Below, one piece after another: positions 17,387-25,871 of a stretch of DNA of 64,000 nucleotides. Each line of letters begins with the position of its first letter. Within the stretch, counting starts at the first letter, position 1. Below the pieces are notes generated by a model. That model searched no databases. It saw only the letters and a program-made list of their open reading frames with translations, and was not told where the DNA came from. The translations under genes and the position numbers were made by a program. This stretch comes from Planctomycetaceae bacterium UBA2671 (GTDB lineage: Bacteria; Planctomycetota; Planctomycetia; Planctomycetales; Planctomycetaceae), in contig DEML01000112.1 of NCBI GenBank assembly GCA_002359185.1, positions 1-64,000 of the forward strand, given 5' to 3'.

Positions 17387-20300
17387 ATGAAGCGTTCGTT
17401 ACCTTTCAATTTCAAACGGCCCTGTTCTCTGATTAAACAATCAGTGCGAGCAATGCCCTTATTCGTTTTATTCGTATTTGCATCAGCTCAGTCGCTTCTT
17501 GCAGATGACACTGAGCCCGTTGCTTATTGGGGATTCGGGAATGAGGAATCGACTCGCCTGGAATCGCACGGCGGTGTTCACCGGGATGTCGCAGGACCTC
17601 GCGCTCCGGAGTATCCCGGCTTCTCAGAGAACAATACAGCTGTGCAACTCGACGGCAAAGGCGCCCGCTTTACTTTCGATGACCCGGGAACGGATAGCTC
17701 ATTCGACTTCACCAATGGCGATGAAATCACGCTGGAAGCGTGGGTGAAGGTCGATCAAATTAATAATGGGGAAAATGTCTACGTGATAGGGAAAGGCCGG
17801 ACGGGAAATCCTGGTTTTGGTGTGAACAATCAAAACTGGTCGTTACGCATTTGCATGATTGAAGGAAGAGCCCGCATCAGTTTTCTGTTTTCGACGATCC
17901 CTCAGCCCGCCGGCGCGGCTTCCAGTGATTCCAACTGGCATCGATGGATTTCAGAACATGGATTCGTTCGCGGAAAAGAATGGCATCATATCGCGATAGC
18001 TTATCGATTTGGTGAACCAGAGAGTCTCCTGGGAGTGATTGATGGTCAGCAAGTTACAGGAATATGGGACGTCGGGGGGCCAACCCGAAATATTCCGACA
18101 ACCGATAACGATGCCATCTGGATTGGCTCTGCCTTAAAAGGCTCGGCTTCGAATAGTTTTCGGGGAGTATTGGATGAAGTCTCAATCCATCGCCAGGCAC
18201 TTTCCGCTGAGACATTGAAATCTCGCTATCAGGGGCCGAATCAGAAACTTCTCGCTGGGCCACTTCCTGCAGTGATGCCGGAGTTGGGTGAACTACCGAA
18301 AGATGTCGTTCAACTTACGTTTCATGAAGCAATGCCGTCCCATCTCCGCTGGCTCAATGACGGCGAATCGATTCCGCAAGAAACCTTGCGTTGGCAAACG
18401 AACTCCTTTCTACTCGATCAGTTACCTCAACGGTATGACTCATGGGGGATTCGAGAAAACTGGAAAGCTCCCGTTCTGGTCAGAATGGCTGCAGATGTTC
18501 CACTTACTCAAGGGGAACACCGATTCCTGATGCGTGTTCGGGGACTGAGCCGTCTTTGGGTGGAGGGAGAACTGATTGCGAAGTCGGTCCCCATCAAAAG
18601 CGCTCAAGATGGCTTTGAGGAGATAACTCCACCAGCCGATCCCCCGAAGCCAGGACTGCGAATAGCCGAGCATCGTCAGCAGGAGATTTTTGGAGAATTC
18701 AGTGCCAGTGATAAGAGAACATATCGTGTTGTTCTGGAGATGCTGATCGGAGGCAGCAAATTTCGCACTGATCCTGGCGAAACATGCGTCGCCATCGAAA
18801 CTGCTGATGGAACCTCCTATGTTCTTCTCCAGCCAAGTTCTGAACAAAAGCAACATCTCGACGATCAAACTGTGAAATCTTTACTCGCTCAGCAAACGAT
18901 AGAACGACTGAAGTTTGATGATCGCCGACGTCGAATTGCCGCGAAGAGCCAAGAAGACTTCTGGAAGAATAGACACGAATTGGCCAGTCAGTGGGCCGAG
19001 CAACACCCTGCCCCAGCTATCCCGGAACAGTTCAAAGAGCTTCATCCGATTGATGCGTTTCTGATGGCCAAGTCTCAGTCCGCCCTGGAAGCCTCATCAA
19101 AGACACCACTCAAAGTGGCTGAGAAATTTCATAGCCAGGTTTTACCAATCCTGAGTGAGCACTGTTTTCGGTGTCATGGTGAAAAAACTCAGGGAGGTCT
19201 GAAGCTCAATTCTCTGGACGTGGCTCAGGCTGGAGGAGATTCCGGACTGGCTGCAATTGAACCAGGGGATTCTCACGAGAGTGAAATGATGAGACGAATC
19301 CGTTCGGATTCCCCGGAGGAACGTATGCCACCGGGGGGAGCAGGTCTCAGTGACGAGCAGATTTCATTACTGGAAGACTGGATCAATCGCGGTGCGAACT
19401 GGCCAGCCCCTCCCGTCTCTCCAGAGGATGTCGCAACTCTCCCGCTTGTTTCCGATGCCGCGTTTATCAGACGTGCTTATCTTGATACCGTTGGAGTGAT
19501 CCCCAGCGACAATGAGGTCCGTAATTTTCTCAAAGATGAGTCCAGCAATAAAAGAACTCAACTCGTTGATCGGTTACTGACTGATGACCGTTGGGCGGAT
19601 CATTGGACGAGTTACTGGCAGGATCTGCTGGCAGAGAATCCAACACTGATTAATGCGAGCCTGAATACGACTGGGCCATTTCGCTGGTACATCTACGATT
19701 CCTTTCGCGATAACAAACCATTTGATCGTTTTGTAACGGAACTCATTCTGTTACGCGGAAGCGCCCATGAAGGCGGGAGTGCCGGGTTCGGAATTGCATC
19801 TAATAATGACGCCCCTTTCGCAGCGAAAGGTCAGATCGTTTCGACCGCATTTTTAGGAATCGAGTTGCAGTGTGCGCGATGTCACGATTCTCCTTATCAC
19901 GAGACCACGCAGCAGGACTTATACGCCCTGGCAGCTATGTTTGAAAAGAAATCGGTGACTGTTCCCTCCAGCAGCCGAGTTCCCACTGCATTCTTTGAAG
20001 ATAAGTTACGCGAATCTCTGATTCAGGTTACGCTCAAACCGGGAGAACCTGTAAAACCAGCCTGGCCTTTTGCGGAGGTGACGGGATCTTACGATGATGA
20101 GTCGTTAGCTAAGTTGATGTATCACCCGGAAGACTCCCGCGAAAAACTGGCAGCTCTGATCACCTCACCACAAAATCAGCGTTTTGCAGAAGTGATTGTG
20201 AATCGTGTTTGGCGACGGTTCATTGGTGCTGGAATCGTGGAACCTCCACACGATTGGGAAGGACAAACCCCGAGTCATCCAGACTTGTTGAATTGGCTGG

Positions 20301-21163
20301 CTCAGGATTTCATCACCCATGGCTATGACATTAAGCATCTTGCCCACCTGATTCTGACTTCTCAGGTTTATCAGCGGGAAACGATTCGATATCCGAATAC
20401 TATTTCCCCGGAGATGCAATTTTTTGTTGCTCCCAATCGTCGACGAATGTCTGCTGAACAAGTAGTCGACTCCTTGCACATGGCCGTCGGTAAACCGCTC
20501 GATGTTGAGGAAATCACGTTTGCTCCAGAAGCTGGCGATCTCTCCAAACGTCGGCTCTCGCTAGGAGTTGCTGATCGTGCCTGGAAGTTTGCCAATCTGG
20601 CCAATGAACGGGATCGACCAAGTTTAAGTCTGCCACGCGCCAGGGCAATCGCCGATATCATGGAAGCCTTCGGCTGGAAAGGTGCCAGACAGAGCCCGAT
20701 CACAGACCGCGAGTCCGATCCGAATGTTTTGCAACCAGGCGTCCTGCAAAATAGTGATGCTTCTGTGTTACTGACGCGGGCTTCAATCAATAGTGGACTG
20801 GCAGATACGGCAGTCACTGCAACGTCACCGGAACAACTTGTGGAAACCCTATTTCTGAAAATCCTCAGCCGAGAACCGACAGAAACAGAACGAGCACCAC
20901 TCGCATCACTATTGACCGAGGGATTTCAAAATCGACTGTTACCTGAAGAGGAAAGGTTAGAGATAACACCACTCGATCCATTGCCGGTTGTAACCTGGTC
21001 CAATCATGTCCAACCGGAATCGAATTCGATTGCATTGGAGATGGAAAAACGAGCCAAAGCTGGCCCGCCTCCCGATCCTCGTCTGCGAGCAGCATGGAGG
21101 GAAATGTATGAAGATGTTGTCTGGAGTATTGTGAATATCAGCGAGTTTGTCTGGATTCCATGA
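17387..21163 (+). CDS. LamG-PA14-like-PSCyt1-DUF1549-DUF1553 cytochrome
   Basis: This is the largest gene in the window: 1258 residues, exported, with a signal peptide at about residues 1-40. A LamG domain occupies about 42-285 (ITLEAWVKVDQI, GVLDEVSIHRQALS). A segment at about 300-470 with HRFLMRVRGLSRLWVEGELI resembles a PA14-like beta barrel. PSCyt1 follows, with heme site CFRCH at about 592-596 and ERMPPGGAGLSDEQ. DUF1549 contains FIRRAYLDTVGVIPSDNEV and a second heme site, CARCH, at about 828. DUF1553 ends the protein with VNRVWRRFIGAGIVEPPHDW and RRRMSAEQVVDSLHMAVG. The N-terminal position of LamG differs from the 7.8-11.0 kb gene, where it is internal. It lies 108 bases after the FecR-like gene and 66 before DUF1501. 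The modules suggest binding and redox chemistry on a carbohydrate; no substrate can be named. Confidence 0.9.
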   Translation: MKRSLPFNFKRPCSLIKQSVRAMPLFVLFVFASAQSLLADDTEPVAYWGFGNEESTRLESHGGVHRDVAGPRAPEYPGFSENNTAVQLDGKGARFTFDDPGTDSSFDFTNGDEITLEAWVKVDQINNGENVYVIGKGRTGNPGFGVNNQNWSLRICMIEGRARISFLFSTIPQPAGAASSDSNWHRWISEHGFVRGKEWHHIAIAYRFGEPESLLGVIDGQQVTGIWDVGGPTRNIPTTDNDAIWIGSALKGSASNSFRGVLDEVSIHRQALSAETLKSRYQGPNQKLLAGPLPAVMPELGELPKDVVQLTFHEAMPSHLRWLNDGESIPQETLRWQTNSFLLDQLPQRYDSWGIRENWKAPVLVRMAADVPLTQGEHRFLMRVRGLSRLWVEGELIAKSVPIKSAQDGFEEITPPADPPKPGLRIAEHRQQEIFGEFSASDKRTYRVVLEMLIGGSKFRTDPGETCVAIETADGTSYVLLQPSSEQKQHLDDQTVKSLLAQQTIERLKFDDRRRRIAAKSQEDFWKNRHELASQWAEQHPAPAIPEQFKELHPIDAFLMAKSQSALEASSKTPLKVAEKFHSQVLPILSEHCFRCHGEKTQGGLKLNSLDVAQAGGDSGLAAIEPGDSHESEMMRRIRSDSPEERMPPGGAGLSDEQISLLEDWINRGANWPAPPVSPEDVATLPLVSDAAFIRRAYLDTVGVIPSDNEVRNFLKDESSNKRTQLVDRLLTDDRWADHWTSYWQDLLAENPTLINASLNTTGPFRWYIYDSFRDNKPFDRFVTELILLRGSAHEGGSAGFGIASNNDAPFAAKGQIVSTAFLGIELQCARCHDSPYHETTQQDLYALAAMFEKKSVTVPSSSRVPTAFFEDKLRESLIQVTLKPGEPVKPAWPFAEVTGSYDDESLAKLMYHPEDSREKLAALITSPQNQRFAEVIVNRVWRRFIGAGIVEPPHDWEGQTPSHPDLLNWLAQDFITHGYDIKHLAHLILTSQVYQRETIRYPNTISPEMQFFVAPNRRRMSAEQVVDSLHMAVGKPLDVEEITFAPEAGDLSKRRLSLGVADRAWKFANLANERDRPSLSLPRARAIADIMEAFGWKGARQSPITDRESDPNVLQPGVLQNSDASVLLTRASINSGLADTAVTATSPEQLVETLFLKILSREPTETERAPLASLLTEGFQNRLLPEEERLEITPLDPLPVVTWSNHVQPESNSIALEMEKRAKAGPPPDPRLRAAWREMYEDVVWSIVNISEFVWIP

Positions 21164-21229
21164 TCTCATCGAAATAAGACACCCCAAAATTCACAAAATA
21201 TCGTTACAGTATATTGTCAGGAAATAGCT

Positions 21230-22504
21230 ATGCATCGTCGTGATTTTCTATGGACATCAGCAGCGGTCGCTGCTGCTTCGTCAACTCCTTTTACGCAAAC
21301 CGCCAAGGCGGACACTCTCATCAAGGGGGGGGCCGAACATGTCATCTCCATCTGGCTTGGCGGTGGCATGGGAGCAATGGATACCTTCGATCCGAAACGT
21401 ATGGGGGATCCGACTCAGGGTAAGCCAGGTTCTTACTATCCCAGCATTGAAACATGTGTCTCAGGAGTTCGGCTTTGTGAACATTTAAAACAGATGGCGC
21501 CGCTCATGGATCGGGTGACCGCTGTTCGCACGGTGAATCATCATGTGATCGACGAACACGCAGCCGCTACGAACTTCATGCATACCGGACGTCCCGTCAG
21601 TGGAACCGTTCTTTATCCCTCGCTCGGGTCCATCATTTCTCATGAGCGAGGCGTGGTCCAAGAAGATGCTCCGCCTTATGTCCTGATTGGTTATCCCAAT
21701 GTCACGCGAGGCCCGGGATTTCTTGGAGCCCGGCACAACTACCTGTATCTGACAGACACGAGTCAGGGACCTGCCGGGTTATCACGCCCGGATTCAATCT
21801 CTCCGAAGCGGCAGTCGAGACGGGAATCCATTCTGGCGACATTACGACAAGCTCAAGGACTTGATTCAAAGAATTCGCTGCAAGAGTACGAGGACGCGAT
21901 CGACATGAGTCAGAAGCTCAGCGGCCCCAGTTTCAACAAAAGCTTTCAGCTCGATGAAGAACCAGGAGAACTTCGTAACAGCTATGGCGGAGAATTCGGA
22001 CAACGCTGTCTGCTCGCACGAAGACTCGTAGAACGAGGTGTCCGATTTATTGAAGTGTCTCACAATCTGAACTTCCTGAACGGAACAGGCTGGGATGCTC
22101 ATAATTCAGGAATCCTTCAACAACACGCCCTTATTCAGGAACTGGACTCAGCAGTCAGTACTTTAATCCTTGATCTCGAAGCGAAAAAGCTTCTCGATAA
22201 AACACTCATTGTCATCACGACAGAATTCGGACGCCCCCCTGAATTTGATTCTGGAGGAGGACGAGGACATCAGGGAACGGCTTTCACCTGTGTCCTGGCC
22301 GGTGGAGGCTTGAACCATTGCGGAGCCTATGGGGAATCGGACGACTTAGGAAAAAAAGTTGTCAGCAATCCCGTCAGCGTTCCCGACTTTTTTGCCACGA
22401 TTCATGCATCGCTGGGAATCGATTACTCGAAATATCTCTATGATGGAGATCGCCCAGTCCCAGTCACAGATCGAGGACAACCGATCGCGACCTTGTTTAA
22501 TTAA
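21230..22504 (+). CDS. DUF1501 protein, Tat-exported
   Basis: This is a 424-residue DUF1501 protein, partner of the LamG-cytochrome just upstream. It opens with a twin-arginine leader (MHRRDFLWTSAAVAAASS, cleavage near AKA at about 25-27). Core family blocks are WLGGGMGAMDTFDPKRMG, AVRTVNHHVIDEHAAATNFM with HTGRP, GQRCLLARRLVERGVRFIEV, GTGWDAHN, and TTEFGRPPEFDSGGGRGHQG. The ending, VTDRGQPIATLFN, is typical of the subgroup lacking the 'FQGLD' tail. It probably shares a transcript with the sigma-led genes. The related sulfatase/phosphatase fold suggests a hydrolase, but catalytic metal ligands cannot be assigned with confidence from sequence alone. Confidence 0.92.
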   Translation: MHRRDFLWTSAAVAAASSTPFTQTAKADTLIKGGAEHVISIWLGGGMGAMDTFDPKRMGDPTQGKPGSYYPSIETCVSGVRLCEHLKQMAPLMDRVTAVRTVNHHVIDEHAAATNFMHTGRPVSGTVLYPSLGSIISHERGVVQEDAPPYVLIGYPNVTRGPGFLGARHNYLYLTDTSQGPAGLSRPDSISPKRQSRRESILATLRQAQGLDSKNSLQEYEDAIDMSQKLSGPSFNKSFQLDEEPGELRNSYGGEFGQRCLLARRLVERGVRFIEVSHNLNFLNGTGWDAHNSGILQQHALIQELDSAVSTLILDLEAKKLLDKTLIVITTEFGRPPEFDSGGGRGHQGTAFTCVLAGGGLNHCGAYGESDDLGKKVVSNPVSVPDFFATIHASLGIDYSKYLYDGDRPVPVTDRGQPIATLFN

Positions 22505-22568
22505 CCATGTAACTTTTTCAGAATAATTCACATTCACAAAGACTGCCCCCTTAAGGATCATAAGCTCA

Positions 22569-23363
22569 ATGTCCAATTCCTCCTCCGCTCCAGCCTCTTT
22601 GAAATCGCGGCTTGCTAATGGAGAACGCGTTAATGTGTTTGCGGTAGGCCGTTCTTTCCATCCGAATCAAATTGAGATGTACGGCTTGCAGGTAGGGTTT
22701 GCTGGTTTCTGGATCGATCATGAACATTCTGGATTTACGATTGATCAAATCGAATCAGCGACGCGTGCCGGTCGTGCGTGTGGATTGGATTCCTTTGTTC
22801 GTGTGGCTCCGACCGACTACGCTCTCGTGACACGCTGCCTGGAATCCGGCGCTGGTGGTGTAATGGCCGCACAGATTTCTTCACCAGAACAGGCAGAAGC
22901 ATTTGTTCAATGGGCAAAGTTCGCCCCGAGAGGACACCGCGGACTCAACGGTGGTGGATTCGACGGAAAGTTCGGTATGACACCAGCAGCGGAGTTCTGC
23001 CGTCAATCAAATGAAAATTCCTTTGTTGCAATTCAAATTGAAACCGTTGCGGCAGTCGAATGTTGTGAAGAGATTGCGGCAATTGACGGAGTCGATCATC
23101 TCTTCATCGGCCCTGCCGATTTGAGTCAGGCTTATGGAATCACAGGTCAGTCTATGCACCCCACTTTAATTGAAGCTGTCTCTCGCGTTTCCGCTGCCTG
23201 CAAAGCCCAAAACAAGACATTTGGAGCAGTCACCTTCACTCCAGAACATGCTTCAATGCTTATAGAAAAGGGCTGTCGCCTCATTTCGATGACTTCGGAT
23301 GTCTACACCTTTCAAGCAGGAATCATAGCAACCAAAGATAAATTCCGAAATTTATTTTCATAA
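22569..23363 (+). CDS. HpcH/HpaI-family aldolase
   Basis: This is a 264-residue class II pyruvate aldolase of the HpcH/HpaI family, which reversibly cleaves 2-keto-3-deoxy acids or related 4-hydroxy-2-oxo acids to pyruvate and an aldehyde. The expected active-site residues are all in place: a catalytic His at 53 in FWIDHEHSGF, an Arg at 78 in FVRVAP, and metal ligands Glu158 (AIQIET) and Asp184 (FIGPADLSQAYG). GAGGVMAAQ at 94-102 matches the pyruvate-binding loop. No signal peptide is present, so it is cytoplasmic. It follows the DUF1501 gene by 64 bases and a possible terminator follows it, so it is likely the last gene of the sigma-led operon. That position suggests sugar-acid breakdown linked to the exported proteins. 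The exact substrate is unknown. Confidence 0.9.
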   Translation: MSNSSSAPASLKSRLANGERVNVFAVGRSFHPNQIEMYGLQVGFAGFWIDHEHSGFTIDQIESATRAGRACGLDSFVRVAPTDYALVTRCLESGAGGVMAAQISSPEQAEAFVQWAKFAPRGHRGLNGGGFDGKFGMTPAAEFCRQSNENSFVAIQIETVAAVECCEEIAAIDGVDHLFIGPADLSQAYGITGQSMHPTLIEAVSRVSAACKAQNKTFGAVTFTPEHASMLIEKGCRLISMTSDVYTFQAGIIATKDKFRNLFS

Positions 23364-23383
23364 AGCTCAGTGTTAATTACTAA

Positions 23384-23401
23384 TCTGCGTGCTTCCGCAG
23401 A
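23384..23401. terminator. Possible hairpin terminator after the aldolase gene
   Basis: TCTGCG (23384-23389) and CGCAGA (23396-23401) form a perfect six-base stem with a six-base loop, about 20 bases past the aldolase stop. Outer bases GTGTT and AACAC can extend it. No run of T follows on the plus strand, so intrinsic termination is not certain. Confidence 0.35.
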
Positions 23402-24464
23402 AAACACCGTGATTATCAGTATTAATTGCTCATACGAGCTGAGAATGCAATTGAACTGAATTACTATCTGCTGAAGCCGATAGGTTTTGGGCCGTGAGCT
23501 TCGGACTGAAGTCCTTTCACTCACATGTCAGGTTAAAATTTTATTACCCTTGGATCAAGTCGACCCCATATCAAAAATGAACTAATGGTTTCGCCTGAAG
23601 TCGAGAATTATAGACCCATCGCAAGTACAATAATTTATTATAATTCAGCAATATGCTTAGTTATCATATTAATGAATGTTTTATGCCTGGTGTATTAAAT
23701 CTAACCCCTCCGGTACAATTCATCCGATCTGTGATCCAGAATTCGATACAAAGTAAATTGCAAAGTCGATGAGAAATACCAGCTCACTTTTGGAAGCTCA
23801 GGTGCAGAGAATTTTGCTTGTATTAAGCGGAGTGAATGCCTTTGAGCGTGAGAGAAATCAACAAATCGGGAGTTTGTGAGCTTTGCGTCTTGACTACTCA
23901 AGCCACCTTCCGCTCAAACGACCTGATCAATCCCCCCACGCATTTTCTGAACTCAACCTGATCAATCGAAATGTCGCCACTTCATCAGGTGCCTCTCGGA
24001 TCGGTGGCAGGTGGCCACGTTCGCTCGGTATTGTAGTATTCCTAAACTAATTTTTCAGATAATTGAGATGCTTCTTCCCAAACACAATGAACTTATTGAG
24101 GCACTCCATTTTGACCGTTTCACTAATCCGCTCGCAGCCGTTTTGAAAAGCTAAAGAATGACGTAAGGCATTGCTATTTAAACAATTAGACCGCCTTCAC
24201 CATAAGCAGCATTTCATCTATGGAACCAAGTGCGAGATGAGATTGACTCCAAAACACTAGCCCTCTGGCGGCGAAAACCCGTTTTAGAGCAGAGACTTTG
24301 TTGGATTTGATCAGTTGCTTCAACTCGATTCATAATAATGAACATGCCTTATTCATCTTCAGTTGTGTAGATTAGCATTTTTGAGTTAACTCCTATGGCC
24401 CAAAAATGCCAGATCCAATAAGATCCTTGCTACGTCGTATGAAGCTGTTGTTTAAATTCCTTTC
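23402..24464. other. Long gap holding a transposase relic
   Basis: This ~1.06-kb gap separates the sigma-led operon from the glycan cluster. The part 23898-24172 is an integrase remnant, described separately. In 23402-23897 and 24173-24464 I see only AT-rich sequence and short open frames without recognisable family features. The 24300-24464 part should contain the promoter for the 2,3-dehydratase homologue. Confidence 0.45.
23898..24172 (-). pseudogene. C-terminal remnant of a DDE integrase/transposase
   Basis: On the minus strand, reading down from 24172, one meets NALRHSLAFQNGCERISETV, then KMECLNKFIVFGKKHLNYL, then after a stop and frame changes EYYNTERT and HLPPIREAPDEV, and finally VEFRKCVGGLIRSFERKVA with its stop at 23900-23898. 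This is the second half of an integrase core (rve) transposase of a type I recall from planctomycetes, where the pattern is NGRCER...TIK.ECL.KFI.FG..HL. At least three frame changes and one internal stop mark it as long dead. The first half of the gene, with the N-terminal acidic residues, is absent here; a related first-half fragment is at 46355-46625. Confidence 0.8.
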
Positions 24465-25862
24465 ATGCGAGCAAAGGATTGTTTTATGAAGATGGCATTT
24501 AAAAATATGGCATCGAGTTCTGAATTAAATTTGGGCTGGAGTGTTAAGCAGCTTCTGGACTGGCGGGAAGTGGAATCGAATCGCTCCCGGCTTCAGGTAC
24601 AGGAAATCAAATTATCACAGTCTGGAGAATGGCAACTCGATTCCACTTGCTCGATTTCGCATCATTCCCAGCGATATTTTCGCATGGTCGGGATGAATTA
24701 TTTCGACATTCCGAGAAAACAACGCCTGACTCAACCAATGATTGATCAGCCGGAAGTCGGGATGTTGTGTTTTCTCGTCTCCAGACAATTCGGTGGCTGG
24801 AAGATTCTTCTGCAGGCCAAAGCAGAGCCTGGAAATGTGAATGGAGTGCAATTTGCACCGTCGATTCAGGCAACATGCAGTAACTATCAGCGGGTCCATC
24901 AAGGCGAACCAGTGCCGTATCTGGATTATGCACTGAAATCGGATTTCAGGCTCTATGATCAATTGCAATCGGAACAAAACAGCCGTTTTTTGTGTAAACG
25001 AAATTGCAATCGTGTCGTTAAAGTTTCGGAGACTTTTCCGACCGCAGATTCTGCCTATCAATGGGTGCCACTCAATCAGTTGTTTCCTGTGTTGGCCCAG
25101 AGTCATGTCATCAATACCGACGCCCGCTCGGTGCTGGCCTGCTGGCTATTATCCAATCCGGATATTCTTTCAAAATCAAAATTAAGGCAGGGGGAATTAC
25201 AACTGTTGAACTCCCTCGTTGCAGATCGTCCTCTGCATGATTTGGGAGATTTGCAGCATTGGCTGGACAGTCTCAATGCGAAATGGAAGCTGGATCGTCA
25301 ACAAATTCCCATTACAGAACTGGGGGGTTCCTGGAATTGGGATGACGGCAATTTGACCTCCCATAATCATGCATTTTCGGTTCGTCAAATAGCCGTACAA
25401 TGTCAAACACGTGAAAATCCAGCTTGGGATCAACCGATTATTGCTGCCAATAAACCGACAAATTTGACGACGGTTGTTTCTATGATTAATGGTTCGTTGC
25501 ATCTATTGCTGCAGGCTCGACTTGAAGCAGGAAATCGTGATGGATTTGAACTGACGACCACTATTCAAGCAGAATCGATCGAGGCTCAATCTGTTGAAGA
25601 ATCAAAGTATGCAGAGAATTTGCCATCGGTAACGACTTCGCTACTTCGATTTGCGAACTCCGAGGAGGGTGGGCGGTTCGATCAGTGCATCAGCGAATAC
25701 GAAATTCTCTGGGCTGAAGCGAATGATGTGCTGGAAAGTCCTTTTCATCGCTGGGTTTCCCTTTCTCAGATTTCAGGCTGGCTGAAAAAGACGAATTTCA
25801 TCACCAATGAATTGAGAAGTACACTCTCGGCTCTGTTGGCGATCGAGTTTTCAGATGCGTAA
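24465..25862 (+). CDS. NDP-hexose 2,3-dehydratase homologue
   Basis: This is a 465-residue cytoplasmic protein similar to EvaA/TylX3-type enzymes, which remove water across C2-C3 of an NDP-4-keto-6-deoxyhexose on the way to 2,6-dideoxysugars. It has the family's two tandem repeats, about residues 22-235 and 240-460. The clearest motif of the first repeat is LLQAKAEPGNVNGVQFAP then SIQATCSNYQRVH (116-144); the second repeat has LLLQARLEAGNRDGFEL. The partner enzymes expected for a full dideoxysugar pathway (nucleotidyltransferase, 4,6-dehydratase, 3-ketoreductase) are not in this window. The gene ends 9 bases before the first glycosyltransferase and is surely cotranscribed, so its product probably feeds a sugar to the neighbours. 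The start may be one of several ATG codons (24465, 24486 or later). Family match is good; the activity is inferred. Confidence 0.8.
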   Translation: MRAKDCFMKMAFKNMASSSELNLGWSVKQLLDWREVESNRSRLQVQEIKLSQSGEWQLDSTCSISHHSQRYFRMVGMNYFDIPRKQRLTQPMIDQPEVGMLCFLVSRQFGGWKILLQAKAEPGNVNGVQFAPSIQATCSNYQRVHQGEPVPYLDYALKSDFRLYDQLQSEQNSRFLCKRNCNRVVKVSETFPTADSAYQWVPLNQLFPVLAQSHVINTDARSVLACWLLSNPDILSKSKLRQGELQLLNSLVADRPLHDLGDLQHWLDSLNAKWKLDRQQIPITELGGSWNWDDGNLTSHNHAFSVRQIAVQCQTRENPAWDQPIIAANKPTNLTTVVSMINGSLHLLLQARLEAGNRDGFELTTTIQAESIEAQSVEESKYAENLPSVTTSLLRFANSEEGGRFDQCISEYEILWAEANDVLESPFHRWVSLSQISGWLKKTNFITNELRSTLSALLAIEFSDA

Positions 25863-25871
25863 GGAAAACGC

